DNA of 64,000 bases from JAEULH01 sp963746275 (GTDB lineage Bacteria > Pseudomonadota > Alphaproteobacteria > Rhodospirillales > Defluviicoccaceae), in the NCBI GenBank assembly GCA_963746275.1, contig CAVVAX010000011.1, positions 62,001 through 126,000 of the forward strand, written 5' to 3'. Numbering within the stretch: position 1 is the stretch's first letter; each line of letters starts with the position of its first letter. The notes under the pieces are model-generated. The model searched no databases and was not told the DNA's origin. It saw only the letters and a list, made by a program, of their open reading frames with translations. Below, piece by piece: positions 42,109 to 52,244 of the stretch. The translations under genes and the position numbers were made by a program.

Positions 42109-42592
42109 GTGGACGAAGAGGGGCCGGATCCGATCGACAGGCATGTCGGGACGCGCATCCGCGGGCGGCGCGTAGGAATGCGGGTTAGTCAAACCAAACT
42201 CGGCCAAGCGATCGGAGTGACTTTTCAACAGATTCAAAAGTACGAGAGCGGCACGAACCGGGTGGGCGCGAGCAATCTTTTCAAGATCGCCCAGTCGCTG
42301 GAGGTCGACGTCTCGTTCTTCTTTCAGGGAGTAGCGCAGGAAGGCGACGGAGGGCCACTCGGAGCGGGGCTGGGTCTGGCCGACCAGCCGCCGGCCGTCG
42401 TTCTATGACAATCCGATGAACTCCCGCGAGGCGTTCGAGCTGATGCACAACTATTACCGCATCGCCGACCCGACGGTCCGCAAGCGGCTGTTCCAGTTGG
42501 TGCGCACGCTCGCCTTCAGCGACGTCGCGGAAGGCGACGACCGCGGAGCGGGGGACGAGGGGCTGGAGGCTCGACGCAACGGCACGGCGTAA
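42109..42592 (+). CDS. XRE-family transcription regulator, frameshifted
   Basis: About 160 residues from a GTG behind AAAGAGG. The helix-turn-helix is HVGTRIRGRRVGMRVSQTKLGQAIGVTFQQIQKYESGTNRVGASNLFKIAQSL in overlapping pieces, with VSQTKLGQAIGVTFQQIQKY as recognition unit; VDVSFFFQG follows. After an insertion-like frame change near 42395 it continues FYDNPMNSREAFELMHNYYRIADPTVRKRLFQLVRTLA. This form is frequent in alphaproteobacteria as a stand-alone regulator; the target is unknown. Confidence 0.88.
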
Positions 42593-42927
42593 GCGGCGCT
42601 GAGCCAGCTGGCCGCGGCCGGCGCCTGCCGAGCCGCCGCGCGCCCAACCGGGGGGACCGTGCCAGCGTCTCCGCCGCGTTGCGGCAGCCCGAGCCGGAGT
42701 GCCTACACAGCGCTGCAGACGCCTTAACCCCGGATAACGCCCGGCCTTGTCGGCCTGTTCAAGATCCGGTCTGCCGTGCGGAGCGTCCCGCTCGCCGGAT
42801 GCGGCGGTGGCTACGCGGATGAGAGGCACTCTGGCCGGGCTGCCCTTGCACCGACTTGTGGAACGGGCGCACTCTCTCGCTCGCGACCGCCTGCGGCAAC
42901 GATGCCGGGGTTGCGGATGATGCAGGC
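42593..42927. other. Gap before the paired Crp/Fnr genes
   Basis: 335 bases with no recognisable gene, repeat or clear promoter. Upstream starts (TTG 42856, GTG 42858) could extend the following gene but give residues without family similarity. Confidence 0.5.
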
Positions 42928-43666
42928 ATGCACCTGAACGCGGCGCGCTGCGGCGCCGGGACTGGGGGGGAGAGGGAGCGGATCGCACGGGTCCTGCGCA
43001 CGAACCGGCTCTTCGCCCGGGTGCCCGCGCCGGAGTTGTGCCGTCTCGCTGCAGAGGCGGTCGACGTGCCCTCCCCGAACGGCAACATCGTCTTCCGTCA
43101 GGGAGATCCGGCGGACACCCTGTTCATCGTCGCCAGCGGTCACGCCGGTCTCTTTCTCGGTGCGCCTGGGGACTATGCCTGCCTCGCCGGCACCGTCGGC
43201 GCTGGAGACGTGATCGGCGAGGCCGGAATCATCGGCGTCGCCACCTATCCGGCGAGCGCGCAGATGCTGGCTGCCGGCGAGCTCGTCGCCATTCCGACGG
43301 CGTCGATGCGGCGGCTGATGAGCGAGCGCTTCGATGCGGTGCTGGCGCTGATGGGCGAGATGTCGATGCGGATCCGCCGGCAGGTTCGCGAGATCATGGA
43401 CCTGAAGATGAAGACGGCGCCGCAGCGCCTTGCCGGCCACCTGGCGATGCTCACGCTCGGTCCAGGAGGGCTCGGCGGAGGTGCGCCTGCCCTACGAAAA
43501 GAAGCTTCTGGCGAGCCAGCTGGGCATGCAGCCGGAGACGCTGTCGCGGGCGCTGATGCGGCTGCAGGGCCTGGGCGTGAGCAACGGCAATGGCGCGGCC
43601 GTCTTCCGCTTGCGCGACGTCGCTCTGCTGCGCCGCTATGCCAGCGAAGACCCGGGCGGCGACTAG
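42928..43666 (+). CDS. Crp/Fnr-family regulator upstream of nor, frameshifted
   Basis: About 246 residues. Sensor domain: RTNRLFARVPAPELCRLAAEAV, NIVFRQGDPADTLFIVASGHAGLF, GAGDVIGEAGIIGVATYPASAQML. Winged helix: VRLPYEKKLLASQLGMQPETLSRALMRLQGLG in overlapping pieces. An insertion-like frame change lies near 43460. The MQPETLSRALMRL recognition helix is the Dnr/NnrR type, regulators of denitrification genes responding to nitric oxide. Its stop directly abuts the next regulator. Confidence 0.85.
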
Positions 43667-44353
43667 ATGATCGCTCGGCTCCAGGCCACGGACGTCGACT
43701 GCCTGCTGCGCCTGCCGATGCTGGCGGAGCTTCGTCCCGACGAGGTCCGGGCGCTGACGGCCGAGGCGGCGGTGACCACCTACGCCGATGACGGCCTGCT
43801 GTTTTCCGCCGGCGACCCGGCCGACCGGTTCTTCGCCGTGGTCGACGGCTACGTCCGCCTCTTCGCGCTGAACAACGACGGCCACGAGACGACGATCGAG
43901 GTCATCGGCGCCGGCTCCTCCTTTGCGGAAGCCGCGATCTTCGCCACCGGCCGCTACCCGGTGAACGCCGAGGTCGCCGCCGGTTCTCGGCTCATCAGCC
44001 TGCGCGACACGGCGCTGATGCGCCTCCTGCGCGAGGACCCGGACCTGGCGCTTAGGATGCTGGGCTGCCTGCACCGCTGGCAGCTCCGGCTGATGCAGGA
44101 GCTGCTGCAACTGAAGGCGCAGACGCCCGGGCGGCGGCTGGCCTGGTACCTGCTCGACTTGCTCGACCAGACGCCAGGAGCGACGAGCGTGGCGCTGCCC
44201 CACCGCAAGGGCGTCATCGCCGCCCGCATCGGCATCACCCCGGAGAGCCTGTCGCGGGCGCTGGCCCGGCTGGGCCGGCTCGGGGTCGAAAGCGAGGGCA
44301 ACGTCGTCAAGATCCCCGATCCCGCCGCCTTGCGCCGGTTCTGCGAGCGCTGA
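43667..44353 (+). CDS. Crp/Fnr-family regulator, Dnr/NnrR-like
   Basis: 228 residues, intact, beginning on the base after the previous stop. Sensor: LFSAGDPADRFFAVVDGYVRLF, TTIEVIGAGSSFAEAAIF. Winged helix: KGVIAARIGITPESLSRALARLGRLGV; the PESLSRALARL helix matches NO-responsive Dnr/NnrR regulators. No Fe-S cysteine cluster. Position directly before norC and a matching binding box strongly suggests control of the nor operon. Confidence 0.88.
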   Translation: MIARLQATDVDCLLRLPMLAELRPDEVRALTAEAAVTTYADDGLLFSAGDPADRFFAVVDGYVRLFALNNDGHETTIEVIGAGSSFAEAAIFATGRYPVNAEVAAGSRLISLRDTALMRLLREDPDLALRMLGCLHRWQLRLMQELLQLKAQTPGRRLAWYLLDLLDQTPGATSVALPHRKGVIAARIGITPESLSRALARLGRLGVESEGNVVKIPDPAALRRFCER

Positions 44354-44382
44354 GCGCAGGCTGGGTCATGCTGTTCATGTCC

Positions 44383-44396
44383 TTGATAAAGGTCAA
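44383..44396 (+). promoter_or_regulatory. FNR/DNR-type box upstream of norC
   Basis: TTGAT-AAAG-GTCAA matches the TTGAT-N4-ATCAA consensus in nine of ten fixed positions and lies about 130 bases before the norC start. It is the expected target of one of the two Crp/Fnr proteins encoded just upstream. Confidence 0.75.
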
Positions 44397-44524
44397 AGCC
44401 GCTGCCTCGGCGCCGTGCCACTGTGCCCGCCCCACTGTCGGCACTGGCGAGGCGGCTCCCGCCGACAGGGCAGTAACCATGGGCGAACGTGTTCAGTCCG
44501 CCCGCGCCGATAGGGACACATGCG

Positions 44525-44977
44525 ATGTGGGAAGCACTCACCAAATCGAAGGCGAGGAATATTTTCTACGGCGGGTCGCTGTTCTTCCTCGTCGTCTTCG
44601 TCGCCCTGACCGCGCACAGCCACTACTACATCGTCAACACGTCGACGGATAAGCCCGGTCTCACCGCGAGCGTGGCCCGCGGCAAGCACGTGTGGGAGAA
44701 GAACTCCTGCATCAACTGTCACTCGATGCTCGGCGAGGGCGCCTACTTCGCCCCGGAGCTCGGCAACGTCTGGGTGCGCTACGGCGGCAGGGACGATCCG
44801 GAAGGCGCGCGCGAGGGCCTGAAGGCCTGGATCCTGGCGCAGCCGACGGGCATCGAGGGGCGGCGGCAGATGCCGAAGTTCGCCTTCGACGGAACCGAGC
44901 TCGACGACCTGATCGACTTTCTCGAGTGGACCAGCCGAATCAACACCCAGGGCTGGCCGCCCACGGACGCGGGCTGA
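44525..44977 (+). CDS. norC: Nitric oxide reductase cytochrome c subunit
   Basis: 150 residues, the family's usual length. Single N-terminal membrane anchor (IFYGGSLFFLVVFVALTAHSHYY), one c-haem site Cys62-Ile-Asn-Cys-His66 and a likely axial Met in GRRQMPKF. Faces the periplasm and passes electrons to NorB. I chose the ATG with AGGGACA upstream over a GTG 12 codons earlier. Confidence 0.95.
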   Translation: MWEALTKSKARNIFYGGSLFFLVVFVALTAHSHYYIVNTSTDKPGLTASVARGKHVWEKNSCINCHSMLGEGAYFAPELGNVWVRYGGRDDPEGAREGLKAWILAQPTGIEGRRQMPKFAFDGTELDDLIDFLEWTSRINTQGWPPTDAG

Positions 44978-45001
44978 AGCCGGCCCGAGGGAGGACGAGA
45001 C

Positions 45002-46360
45002 ATGAAGTACGAAACGCAGCGCATCGCCCTTGTCTATTTCGTCGGGGCGCTCGGCCTGTTCGCCCTGCAGGTCATCGCCGGGGCCATCGCCGGCTACATC
45101 TATGTCGATCCAAATTTCCTCTCCGAGATTCTGCCGTTCCACGTCATCCGGATGATCCACACGAACGCGCTGGTCGTCTGGCTGCTTCTCGGCTTCTTCG
45201 GCGCCGCCTACTTCATCATCCCGGAAGAATCGGAACGCGAGATCCACAGCCCGATGCTCGCCTACGTGCAGTTCGCGATCTTCGTCGGCGTCGCCGTTGC
45301 CGCGGTGGTGGGCTACCTGTTTCGCATCCACCAGGGCCGCGAGTTCCTCGAGCAGCCAACATGGGTCAAGCTCGGGATCGTGGTCGCGGCGCTGATCTTC
45401 CTGTTCAACATCACCATGACCGTGCTGCGCGGGCGGAAGACGGCGATCACCAACGTGCTGCTGCTCGGCCTGTGGGCGATCGCGGTGTTCTTCCTGTTCG
45501 CCCTCTACAACCCGACGAACCTTTCGCTTGACAAGATGTACTGGTGGTACGTCGTCCACATCTGGGTCGAGGGTGTGTGGGAGCTGGTGATGGCCGCGAT
45601 CCTGGCTTTCCTGATGCTGAAGCTCACCGGCGTCGACCGCGAGGTGATCGAGAAGTGGCTCTACGTCATCGTCGCCCTGGCGCTGTTCTCAGGCTTGCTG
45701 GGAACCGGCCACCACTATTACTGGATCGGCACGCCCTACTACTGGCAGCCGCTCGGCAACATTTTCTCGACGCTCGAGGTCGTGCCCTTGTTCGCCATGG
45801 TGCTGTTCACCTTCTCCATGGTGTGGAAGGGCGGGCGTGATCACCCCAACAAGGCGGCGCTGATCTGGAGCCTCGGCACGGCCGTGCTCGCCTTTTTCGG
45901 CGCCGGCGTCTGGGGCTTCATGCACACGCTGTCCAACATCAACTACTACACCCACGGCACCCAGGTGACGGCGGCGCACGCCCACCTCGCCTTCTTCGGC
46001 GCCTACGTCTGCTTGAACCTCGCGATCATCACCTACGCCATGCCCTACCTGCTGCGCCGCGAGGTCTACAATCAGGTCCTCAACATGGCGAGCTTCTGGA
46101 TCATGGCCAGCGCCATGGCGTTCATGACCTTCACCCTGACCTTTGCCGGCGTCGTCCAGACGCATCTGCAGCGGGTTCAGGGGCAAAACTACATGGACGT
46201 TCAGGACGAGCTCGGGCTGTTCTTCCTGATGCGGCTCGGCGCCGGGCTCGTCGTCGTCGTCGCCGTGCTGATGTTCATCTACGCGACGCTGGTGCCGCGG
46301 CGTGAGCTGATTTCGCCGAAGTCGACGGAGCGGCCGGCGGCGACGGGGATCGCCGAGTGA
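45002..46360 (+). CDS. norB: Nitric oxide reductase cytochrome b subunit
   Basis: 452 residues, intact, with about twelve membrane segments. Reduces two NO to N2O at a haem b3-FeB centre. Family histidines lie in ILPFHVIRMIHTNALVVW, VVHIWVEGVWELVMA, LLGTGHHYYWIGTP and AAHAHLAFFGAYVCLN. GGAGGACGAG precedes the ATG. The stop overlaps the norQ GTG start. Confidence 0.96.
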   Translation: MKYETQRIALVYFVGALGLFALQVIAGAIAGYIYVDPNFLSEILPFHVIRMIHTNALVVWLLLGFFGAAYFIIPEESEREIHSPMLAYVQFAIFVGVAVAAVVGYLFRIHQGREFLEQPTWVKLGIVVAALIFLFNITMTVLRGRKTAITNVLLLGLWAIAVFFLFALYNPTNLSLDKMYWWYVVHIWVEGVWELVMAAILAFLMLKLTGVDREVIEKWLYVIVALALFSGLLGTGHHYYWIGTPYYWQPLGNIFSTLEVVPLFAMVLFTFSMVWKGGRDHPNKAALIWSLGTAVLAFFGAGVWGFMHTLSNINYYTHGTQVTAAHAHLAFFGAYVCLNLAIITYAMPYLLRREVYNQVLNMASFWIMASAMAFMTFTLTFAGVVQTHLQRVQGQNYMDVQDELGLFFLMRLGAGLVVVVAVLMFIYATLVPRRELISPKSTERPAATGIAE

Positions 46361-47175
46361 GCCCCGCCGGCGACCAGGTCGCCGTGCGGTTGGCCGATGA
46401 CGCCATCCCCTACTACGCGCCGACGGGCGAGGAGTGCGCGGTGTTTGCCGCCGCGCACCGCCTCGGCCTGCCGCTGCTGCTGAAGGGGCCGACCGGCTGC
46501 GGCAAGACCCGGTTCGTCATGCACATGGCGGCGCGCCTCGGCCTGCCGCTCTTCACCGTCGCCTGCCACGACGACCTGACCGCCGCTGACCTGACCGGGC
46601 GCTATCTGCTGAAGGGCGGCGAGACCGTCTGGGTCGACGGTCCGTTGACCCGCGCCGTGCGCAGCGGCGGGATCTGCTACCTCGACGAGGTGGTGGAGGC
46701 CCGCAAGGACGTGACCGTCGTCCTCCATCCTTTGACCGATGACCGTCGGATCCTGCCTCTGGAGCGCACGGGAGAGGTGCTGACGGCGCCGCCCTCGTTC
46801 ATGCTCGTCGTCTCCTACAACCCTGGCTACCAGAACATCCTCAAGTCGCTGAAGCCCAGCACGCGCCAGCGCTTTCTCGCCCTGGAGTTCGGCTTCCCGC
46901 CGCCGGACCGGGAAGTGGAGATCGTCGCCGCTGAAAGCGGGCTCAAGCCGGACAGGGTCAAGCCCCTGGTGCTGCTGGCCAACCGCCTGCGCGGCCTCGC
47001 GGGCCAGGATCTCGAGGAGGGCGTCTCCACGCGCCTGCTCGTCTACTGCGCCAGCCTGATCGCCGCCGGGATGGCCCCGGCGCTGGCGGTGGAGACGGCG
47101 CTGGTCGAGCCCTTGAGCGACAACGCCGACGTGAAGACCGGGCTGCACGAGGTCGTTCGCGCGATCTTGGGCTGA
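46357..47175 (+). CDS. norQ: NorQ/CbbQ-type MoxR AAA+ ATPase
   Basis: 272 residues. Walker A GPTGCGKT at residues 44-51, Walker B region GGICYLDEVVEARKD, sensor 1 LVVSYNPGYQ. Together with NorD it activates the NorCB complex, probably at metal insertion. It starts at GTG overlapping the norB stop (GTGA). The frame is intact. Confidence 0.94.
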   Translation: MSPAGDQVAVRLADDAIPYYAPTGEECAVFAAAHRLGLPLLLKGPTGCGKTRFVMHMAARLGLPLFTVACHDDLTAADLTGRYLLKGGETVWVDGPLTRAVRSGGICYLDEVVEARKDVTVVLHPLTDDRRILPLERTGEVLTAPPSFMLVVSYNPGYQNILKSLKPSTRQRFLALEFGFPPPDREVEIVAAESGLKPDRVKPLVLLANRLRGLAGQDLEEGVSTRLLVYCASLIAAGMAPALAVETALVEPLSDNADVKTGLHEVVRAILG

Positions 47176-47180
47176 CGGCC

Positions 47181-49131
47181 ATGGGTCTGTGGAAAAAGCT
47201 GCTGGAGCCGGAGGAGGCGGTCGGCAGCGCTTGGCACGGACTGGTCGGCGATCTTGCCAGCTGCAAGCGTTTTCCAGAGGCGGCGGTGCGGCTGGAGGAG
47301 GTCGTGGAGCCGCTGGGCCTCGTCTTCCGCGCTCTGGGTGGCGACCGCGGGATCACCATCCGGCCGGCCAGTGTGTCGATGTCGCGCCACCGCCGGCGCC
47401 TGCGCCAGCGACTGGGCGCCGAGGCGGAACCAATGCTCCGCCCGCAGATCGACGGCGACTCTCTGTTCCTCCCCCCGGTCCTCGACGTCTGCGCCAGCGT
47501 CCAGGCCAATCGCGATCTCTATGTTTGGCTGGCTGCATGGTCGGCCGCGGCCGATCTCGCCCTGGAACCGCTTCCGGAGGATCCGCTGACGGCGGAGCTC
47601 GCCGGTTTGCAGCGGGCGCTCAGGGCAACGGAGCGGACGCTGGCCTGGCACCCCGGCCTTGCTGGGATCTACCGCAACCTCTGCCGGAACGTCCTGGCGA
47701 CCCGGCCTCGGCTCTCGCTGCCGGAGGTGGAGGCCGCGGTCGAGGCCTGCATCGTCGAGCTCCTCGGCGGCGCCCCGGCGCGGGCGGCGCTGAGCGAGGG
47801 CATGCTCGCCGCCATCCGCAGCCACGAACCGATCTCCCCCAACTGGCGGGCGCCGAAGGGCTATCGGCGGCATCTGCCCGTCCCGCTGTGGGGGGACATC
47901 CTGCCGCTGCCGGCGCGCAGCGGCCGCAAGGACGAGGATCCGTCGGCGGAGGAGGGGGCGCCGGCTTCAGCGGACGACGGCAGGACGCGCAAGGGCCGGC
48001 GCGAGGACGCCCCCGACGTGGACCGGAACGACCCGCTGATCCTCAACCGGTTCGAGAAGATCCTCTCGTGGGTGGAGTTCCTGCGCATCAACCGTGGCGT
48101 CGACGACGAGGACGAGGAGAGTGCGAAGCGCGCCGCGAACGACCACGAGCAGATTACCCTGGTCAAGAGCAAGCGCCGCCCGGCGACGAAGCTGAAGTTC
48201 GACCTGGACCTGGCGCCGGCCGACGTCGATCGCGATCGCCTCTCCGGGCGCTTTCTCTACCCGGAGTGGGACTACCGCCGCCGCGATTACCTGCCCGAGC
48301 ACTGCCGGGTGCTGGCTGCCGTCGCCGAGGAGACGGGATCGGCCGAGCCGTGGTCGGCGGATAGCGGCGACGCGCAGGCGCATCGAAGCCGTGCGCCGCC
48401 AGTTCGAGGCGCTGCGCCCGCGTCGCGAGATCGCCAAACGCCAGGTCGACGGCAGCGAACTCGACATGGACGCGCTGATCCGCGCCCGCTGCGATCTCGC
48501 CGCCCGCGGCGACGCCACCGACCGTGTCTACCAGCAGGCGCGCAATGCCGCGAGGGACCTTGCCGTCGCCGTCCTCATCGACGTCTCCCGCTCCACCGAG
48601 GCCTACGTCGAGAACCGGCAGGTGCTCGAGATCGCCAAGGAATCGCTGACCGCCCTGACCCTGGGGCTGACCGCCTGCGGCGACGAGCATGCGCTCTACA
48701 GCTTCTCCTCCTGCAAGCGCGACCGTGTGTGGGTGCAGACCATCAAGTCGTTTGCCGAGCCCGTTGGGCCCAGCGTGCACGCCCGCATCGCCCACCTCCG
48801 CCCCGGCTACTACACCAGGCTTGGCGCCGCCATCCGCCACGTCGCAGCCAACCTGCGCGAGCGGCCGAACCAGCGCCGGCTGCTGCTGGTGCTGACCGAT
48901 GGCAAGCCCAACGACCTCGACCATTACGAGGGCCGTTACGGCGTCGAGGATACGGCCAAAGCCGTTCGCGAGGCTCGCCGGCTGGGCCACGCGGTCTTCG
49001 GCATCACCATCGACCGCAAGGCGCACGCCTACTTCCCGCACATGTTCGGGCAGAACGCCTTCGCCATCATCGCCCACATCGGCGCCCTGACCCGCGCCCT
49101 GCCGCTGATCTACCGGCACATGGTCGGCTGA
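47181..49131 (+). CDS. norD: NorD, von Willebrand A-domain activator of nitric oxide reductase, frameshifted
   Basis: About 650 residues. A long helical N-terminal part (LPEVEAAVEACIVELLGG, LILNRFEKILSWVEFLRIN) and acidic linker lead to a C-terminal VWA domain with MIDAS site VAVLIDVSRSTEAYVENRQ, TALTLGLTACGDEHALYSFSS and LLLVLTDGKPNDLDHYEGRYG. One insertion-like frame change near 48365. Partner of NorQ in CbbQ/CbbO-like pairs. It closes the nor operon. Confidence 0.92.
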
Positions 49132-49273
49132 CGCCGGCCGTTCCTTCGGCCCTTCCGCTGCGTGCGCTGCACTCGGCGCCCTGGGGGCTACCGGCGGTCC
49201 CGGTTGCGCCGCCCCTGTGGCGGCACTGACACGCGTCCGCGCCGCGTCTCGCTGTGACCATTCTGCGAACTGC

Positions 49274-49302
49274 TTGCACCTTTCGCCAGATCGCGCTATA
49301 AA
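49274..49302 (+). promoter_or_regulatory. Near-consensus sigma70 promoter of the right-hand accessory cluster
   Basis: TTGCAC and TATAAA with a 17-base spacer, the best promoter match in the window, in a 356-base gap after norD. The predicted start near 49309 leaves an untranslated leader of about 180 bases. The part of the gap before 49274 shows nothing else. Confidence 0.65.
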
Positions 49303-49423
49303 TAACCAACAAATGAAAATGAGTGCTCTTGGGGCCAACGAAGCCTCAAGTCGGGACAAAACAGGGAACGCGTATATAAGCATCATCTAGAGAGAAGTCG
49401 CGCGCCAGGAGTTTGAGACTGTC

Positions 49424-49440
49424 TTGGCCGTTACGGCCAA
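49424..49440. promoter_or_regulatory. Perfect palindrome in the leader, possible operator or hairpin
   Basis: TTGGCCG-TTA-CGGCCAA, 7-bp arms with a 3-base centre, about 120 bases downstream of the promoter -10 and 47 bases before the first start codon. It could be a repressor site or an RNA hairpin in the leader. Confidence 0.5.
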
Positions 49441-49487
49441 TTGCCCATAGGGTGGGGCGAAGCCAGCTTTCGCGGGAGAGAGTCTTC

Positions 49488-51519
49488 ATGCCGCTTCGTA
49501 GCTTCTATGACAGTTTAACCGTTGCGGGGACAGTAACGGCCATTGACGCGAACGCACTGAAGTTTTCCATCCGCACGCGCAGCGACGATTTGTTCGACAT
49601 CGATGTTGGCGTGACGACTTACTACCAGGTCTTGACCAACCTGGATGGCCTGAACCGGGACCGCGCTGAGGCGCCCGCGAACATGAACCGGGGCGACGCC
49701 CCGGTCGCCTTCGATCTGCTGAAATACATGAAGGAAGGCTGCCTGACGTTCGTCGAGGGCATCCGCTCGGAGAACGGCGCAGAGGAGCGCTTCGAGGCGC
49801 GCACCGTCTATCTGATGCACTCGCTGCCCGGGAAATACCTGTTCGAGGAGACCCACTGGTGGCTGGTGCAGATCTCGCAGATGGCCGACCGCTGGCTCAA
49901 CACCCTGTTCGACGTCAAGCGCAACTATGAGATCGACGACTTTTCTAAGCTCTACCGCACCAACCTGGGCATCACCGGCGCGCCGACTGACGACAACATC
50001 CAGGAGTGCGCGACGCTGTCGCGGCTCATCTACGGCTTGTCCTCGGCGTATCTCCTGACCGGCGCCGAGCGTTACTATCTCGCCGCCAAGGCCGGGGTGG
50101 ACTACCAGCGCGAGGCCTTCCGCAGCCTCAGCCATGACGGCCAGTACTGCTTCTGGGCGTTCGGCCGCAGGCGGACCGCGAACGGCGAAAAGCTGATCGT
50201 GTCGTCCGAGAACCCCGACGATTACGGCACGATCCCACTCTACGAGCAGATCTACGCGCTTGGCCGGGCTCGCCCAGTACTACCGGATCACGCTCGATTG
50301 GGAGGTTCTTGAGGACATCCGCCGGACCGTCAACTCGTTCCAGGGCTACTACCATGACGTCAAGGGGCTGCGGGAGCCGGAGTTCCCCGGCGAGGGCGGT
50401 TACTTCTCCCATCTCGATTATGCGACCATGCGCCCGGACAGCCCGGCGCTGGGCCACAACAGCTCGCGCAAGAACTGGAACTCGATCGGCGACCACATCC
50501 CGGCCTACCTGATCAACCTGATCCTAGCGCTCGACCCGGTGCCGGAGAGCCCGAACGGGCGCAAGCTCGACGAGTTCCTCGATGTCTGCCGGTCGATCCT
50601 CGACGAAACCTCGACGCTGATCATCGACAAGTTCCCAGACCCGGACTCGGATTACGTCAACGAGCGGTTCCACGCCGACTGGAGCGTCGACCACGAGTGG
50701 GGCTGGCAGCAGAACCGGGCGATCGTCGGGCACGACTTGAAGATCTCCTGGAATCTAACCCGCTGCGCCTACTACTACCAGACGCAGGAAAAGCATTTCC
50801 GCGACCGGCGCGAGAATGCTGCCGCCGACGAGTACAAGGCAAAGGCCGACAGAGCCCTGGCCATTGCCCGCAAGCTCGCGCGGAGGATGGCCGACGTCGG
50901 CATGGACCGGATCCGCGGCGGCGTCTTCGACGCGGTCGAGCGTAACCCCAACAACGGCATGCCGACCCAGTTCGCCTGGGGTTGCACCAAGGACTTCTGG
51001 CAGCAGGAGCAGGGCATCCTCGCCTATCTGATCCTCCACGGTGCTGAGCAGGGTGAAAAAGAATTCCTGTCGCTGGCGCGCGAGAGCATTGCCTTCTGGA
51101 ACCTGTTCTTCCTCGACCGCGACCGGCAGGGGATCTTCTTTCGCACCACTGCCGACGGCCTCCCCGTCATCCAGGGCGCCTATGGCCAGATGGGCGGGCA
51201 CTCGATTTCAGGCTATCACGCCTTCGAGCTCAACTTCCTCGCCCACCTTTACACGCGCAGCTACGTCATTACCGATAAGGACGACGACAACGGCTTCTGC
51301 CTCTACTTCAAGCTGTCGCCGCACCGCGACCAGACGTCCATCAACGTTCTGCCGGACTTCTTCCCTCCGGGGCTGGTGCGTATTGCTAGTGTCCGCGTCA
51401 ACGGGGTCGACAGGTCTGACAACTTGGTCCCGGACAACCCCAACGATTTCCAGATCCAGGTCGGAGCGGCCGCCGAGACTGTCGAGCTCGCTGTGGGGTT
51501 CGTCACGCTTCCCGGCTGA
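49488..51519 (+). CDS. AGE-like alpha/alpha-barrel protein with N-terminal extra domain, frameshifted
   Basis: About 677 residues. An N-terminal beta-rich part of about 60 residues (VAGTVTAIDANALKFSIRT) precedes a helical barrel like N-acylglucosamine 2-epimerases: LVQISQMADRWLNTLFDV, ARLIYGLSSAYLLTG-like helices, WSVDHEWGWQQNRAIVGHDLKISWNLTR (the conserved His-rich active-site region), FAWGCTKDFWQQEQGILAY, GHSISGYHAFELNFLAHLY. The C-terminal part is beta-rich (DFQIQVGAAAETVELAVGF). AGE proteins isomerise free sugars or cleave and phosphorylate related compounds. One insertion-like frame change near 50265. It is the first gene of the cluster and starts behind GGGAGAGA. Confidence 0.75.
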
Positions 51520-51563
51520 GCTGAGCTGCCCCGCACCGCGCCAGCGCTATCAGGATAAAACCG

Positions 51564-52244
51564 ATGGCCGATCAAGCTCTTGCCGGCAAGAAGATCGCGG
51601 TTCTCGTGGAGAGCCAGTACATCGCCCACGAGATCCGGACGTACCAGGACCGCTTCGCCGCCTACGGCGCCAGCGTCGAGCTGATGTCGCGGCTGTGGGG
51701 CAACCCCTCGATCACCTTCATTAGCGAGCTCGAGGACGCAGGCGGCAGGCCGGAGACGCTGGAGGTGCGTGTCGATTTCGACAGCGTGAACGCAGCCGAC
51801 TACGCCGCCATCATCATGGCCGCCAACTATCCGAGCGTGCGGCTGCGCTGGGTCGAGCCGCCGGCGGGGCAGCCGATGAGCGCCGGGATGGCCCGAACCG
51901 CCCCCGCCGTCCAGTTCTTCCATAGGGCGATGAAGGACCGGAGCATCGTCAAGGCCGCGCCCTGCCACGGCCTGTGGTTGCTGACCCCGGTTCCGGAGGT
52001 CCTGGCGGGACGCAACGTGACCTGCAATCCGGTGGTGCTGGCCGACGTCGTCAACACCGGCGCGACGTTCGTCCCGCCGCCGGCGGGGAGCGACTGGGCG
52101 CGGCACATCGTCGTCGACAACGACCTCATCACCAGCACCTCCGCGCACAGCGTTGAAATCGTCGAGCTGTTCGTCGACGCAATAAAGGACCGCGTTCTCG
52201 CCATGGCCGGGACGCCCTCCGCTGCGGCCGCGGGGAGGGGTTGA
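51564..52244 (+). CDS. DJ-1/PfpI-family protein
   Basis: 226 residues, intact. Opening strand KKIAVLVESQYIAHEIRTYQDRFAAYG; nucleophile-elbow Cys in KAAPCHGLWLLTP, where CHG is the PfpI-type form; then NVTCNPVVLADVVNTGATF and LITSTSAHSVEIVELFVDAI. Members include glyoxalase III/deglycase and hydratase activities as well as proteases; the partner here is unknown. The stop overlaps the next start (TGATG), so it is coupled to the ThDP enzyme. Confidence 0.88.
   Translation: MADQALAGKKIAVLVESQYIAHEIRTYQDRFAAYGASVELMSRLWGNPSITFISELEDAGGRPETLEVRVDFDSVNAADYAAIIMAANYPSVRLRWVEPPAGQPMSAGMARTAPAVQFFHRAMKDRSIVKAAPCHGLWLLTPVPEVLAGRNVTCNPVVLADVVNTGATFVPPPAGSDWARHIVVDNDLITSTSAHSVEIVELFVDAIKDRVLAMAGTPSAAAAGRG

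Noticed and set aside
49373..49378. TATATA as a second promoter -10 in the accessory-cluster leader
   Set aside because: No acceptable -35 hexamer lies 16-18 bases upstream.
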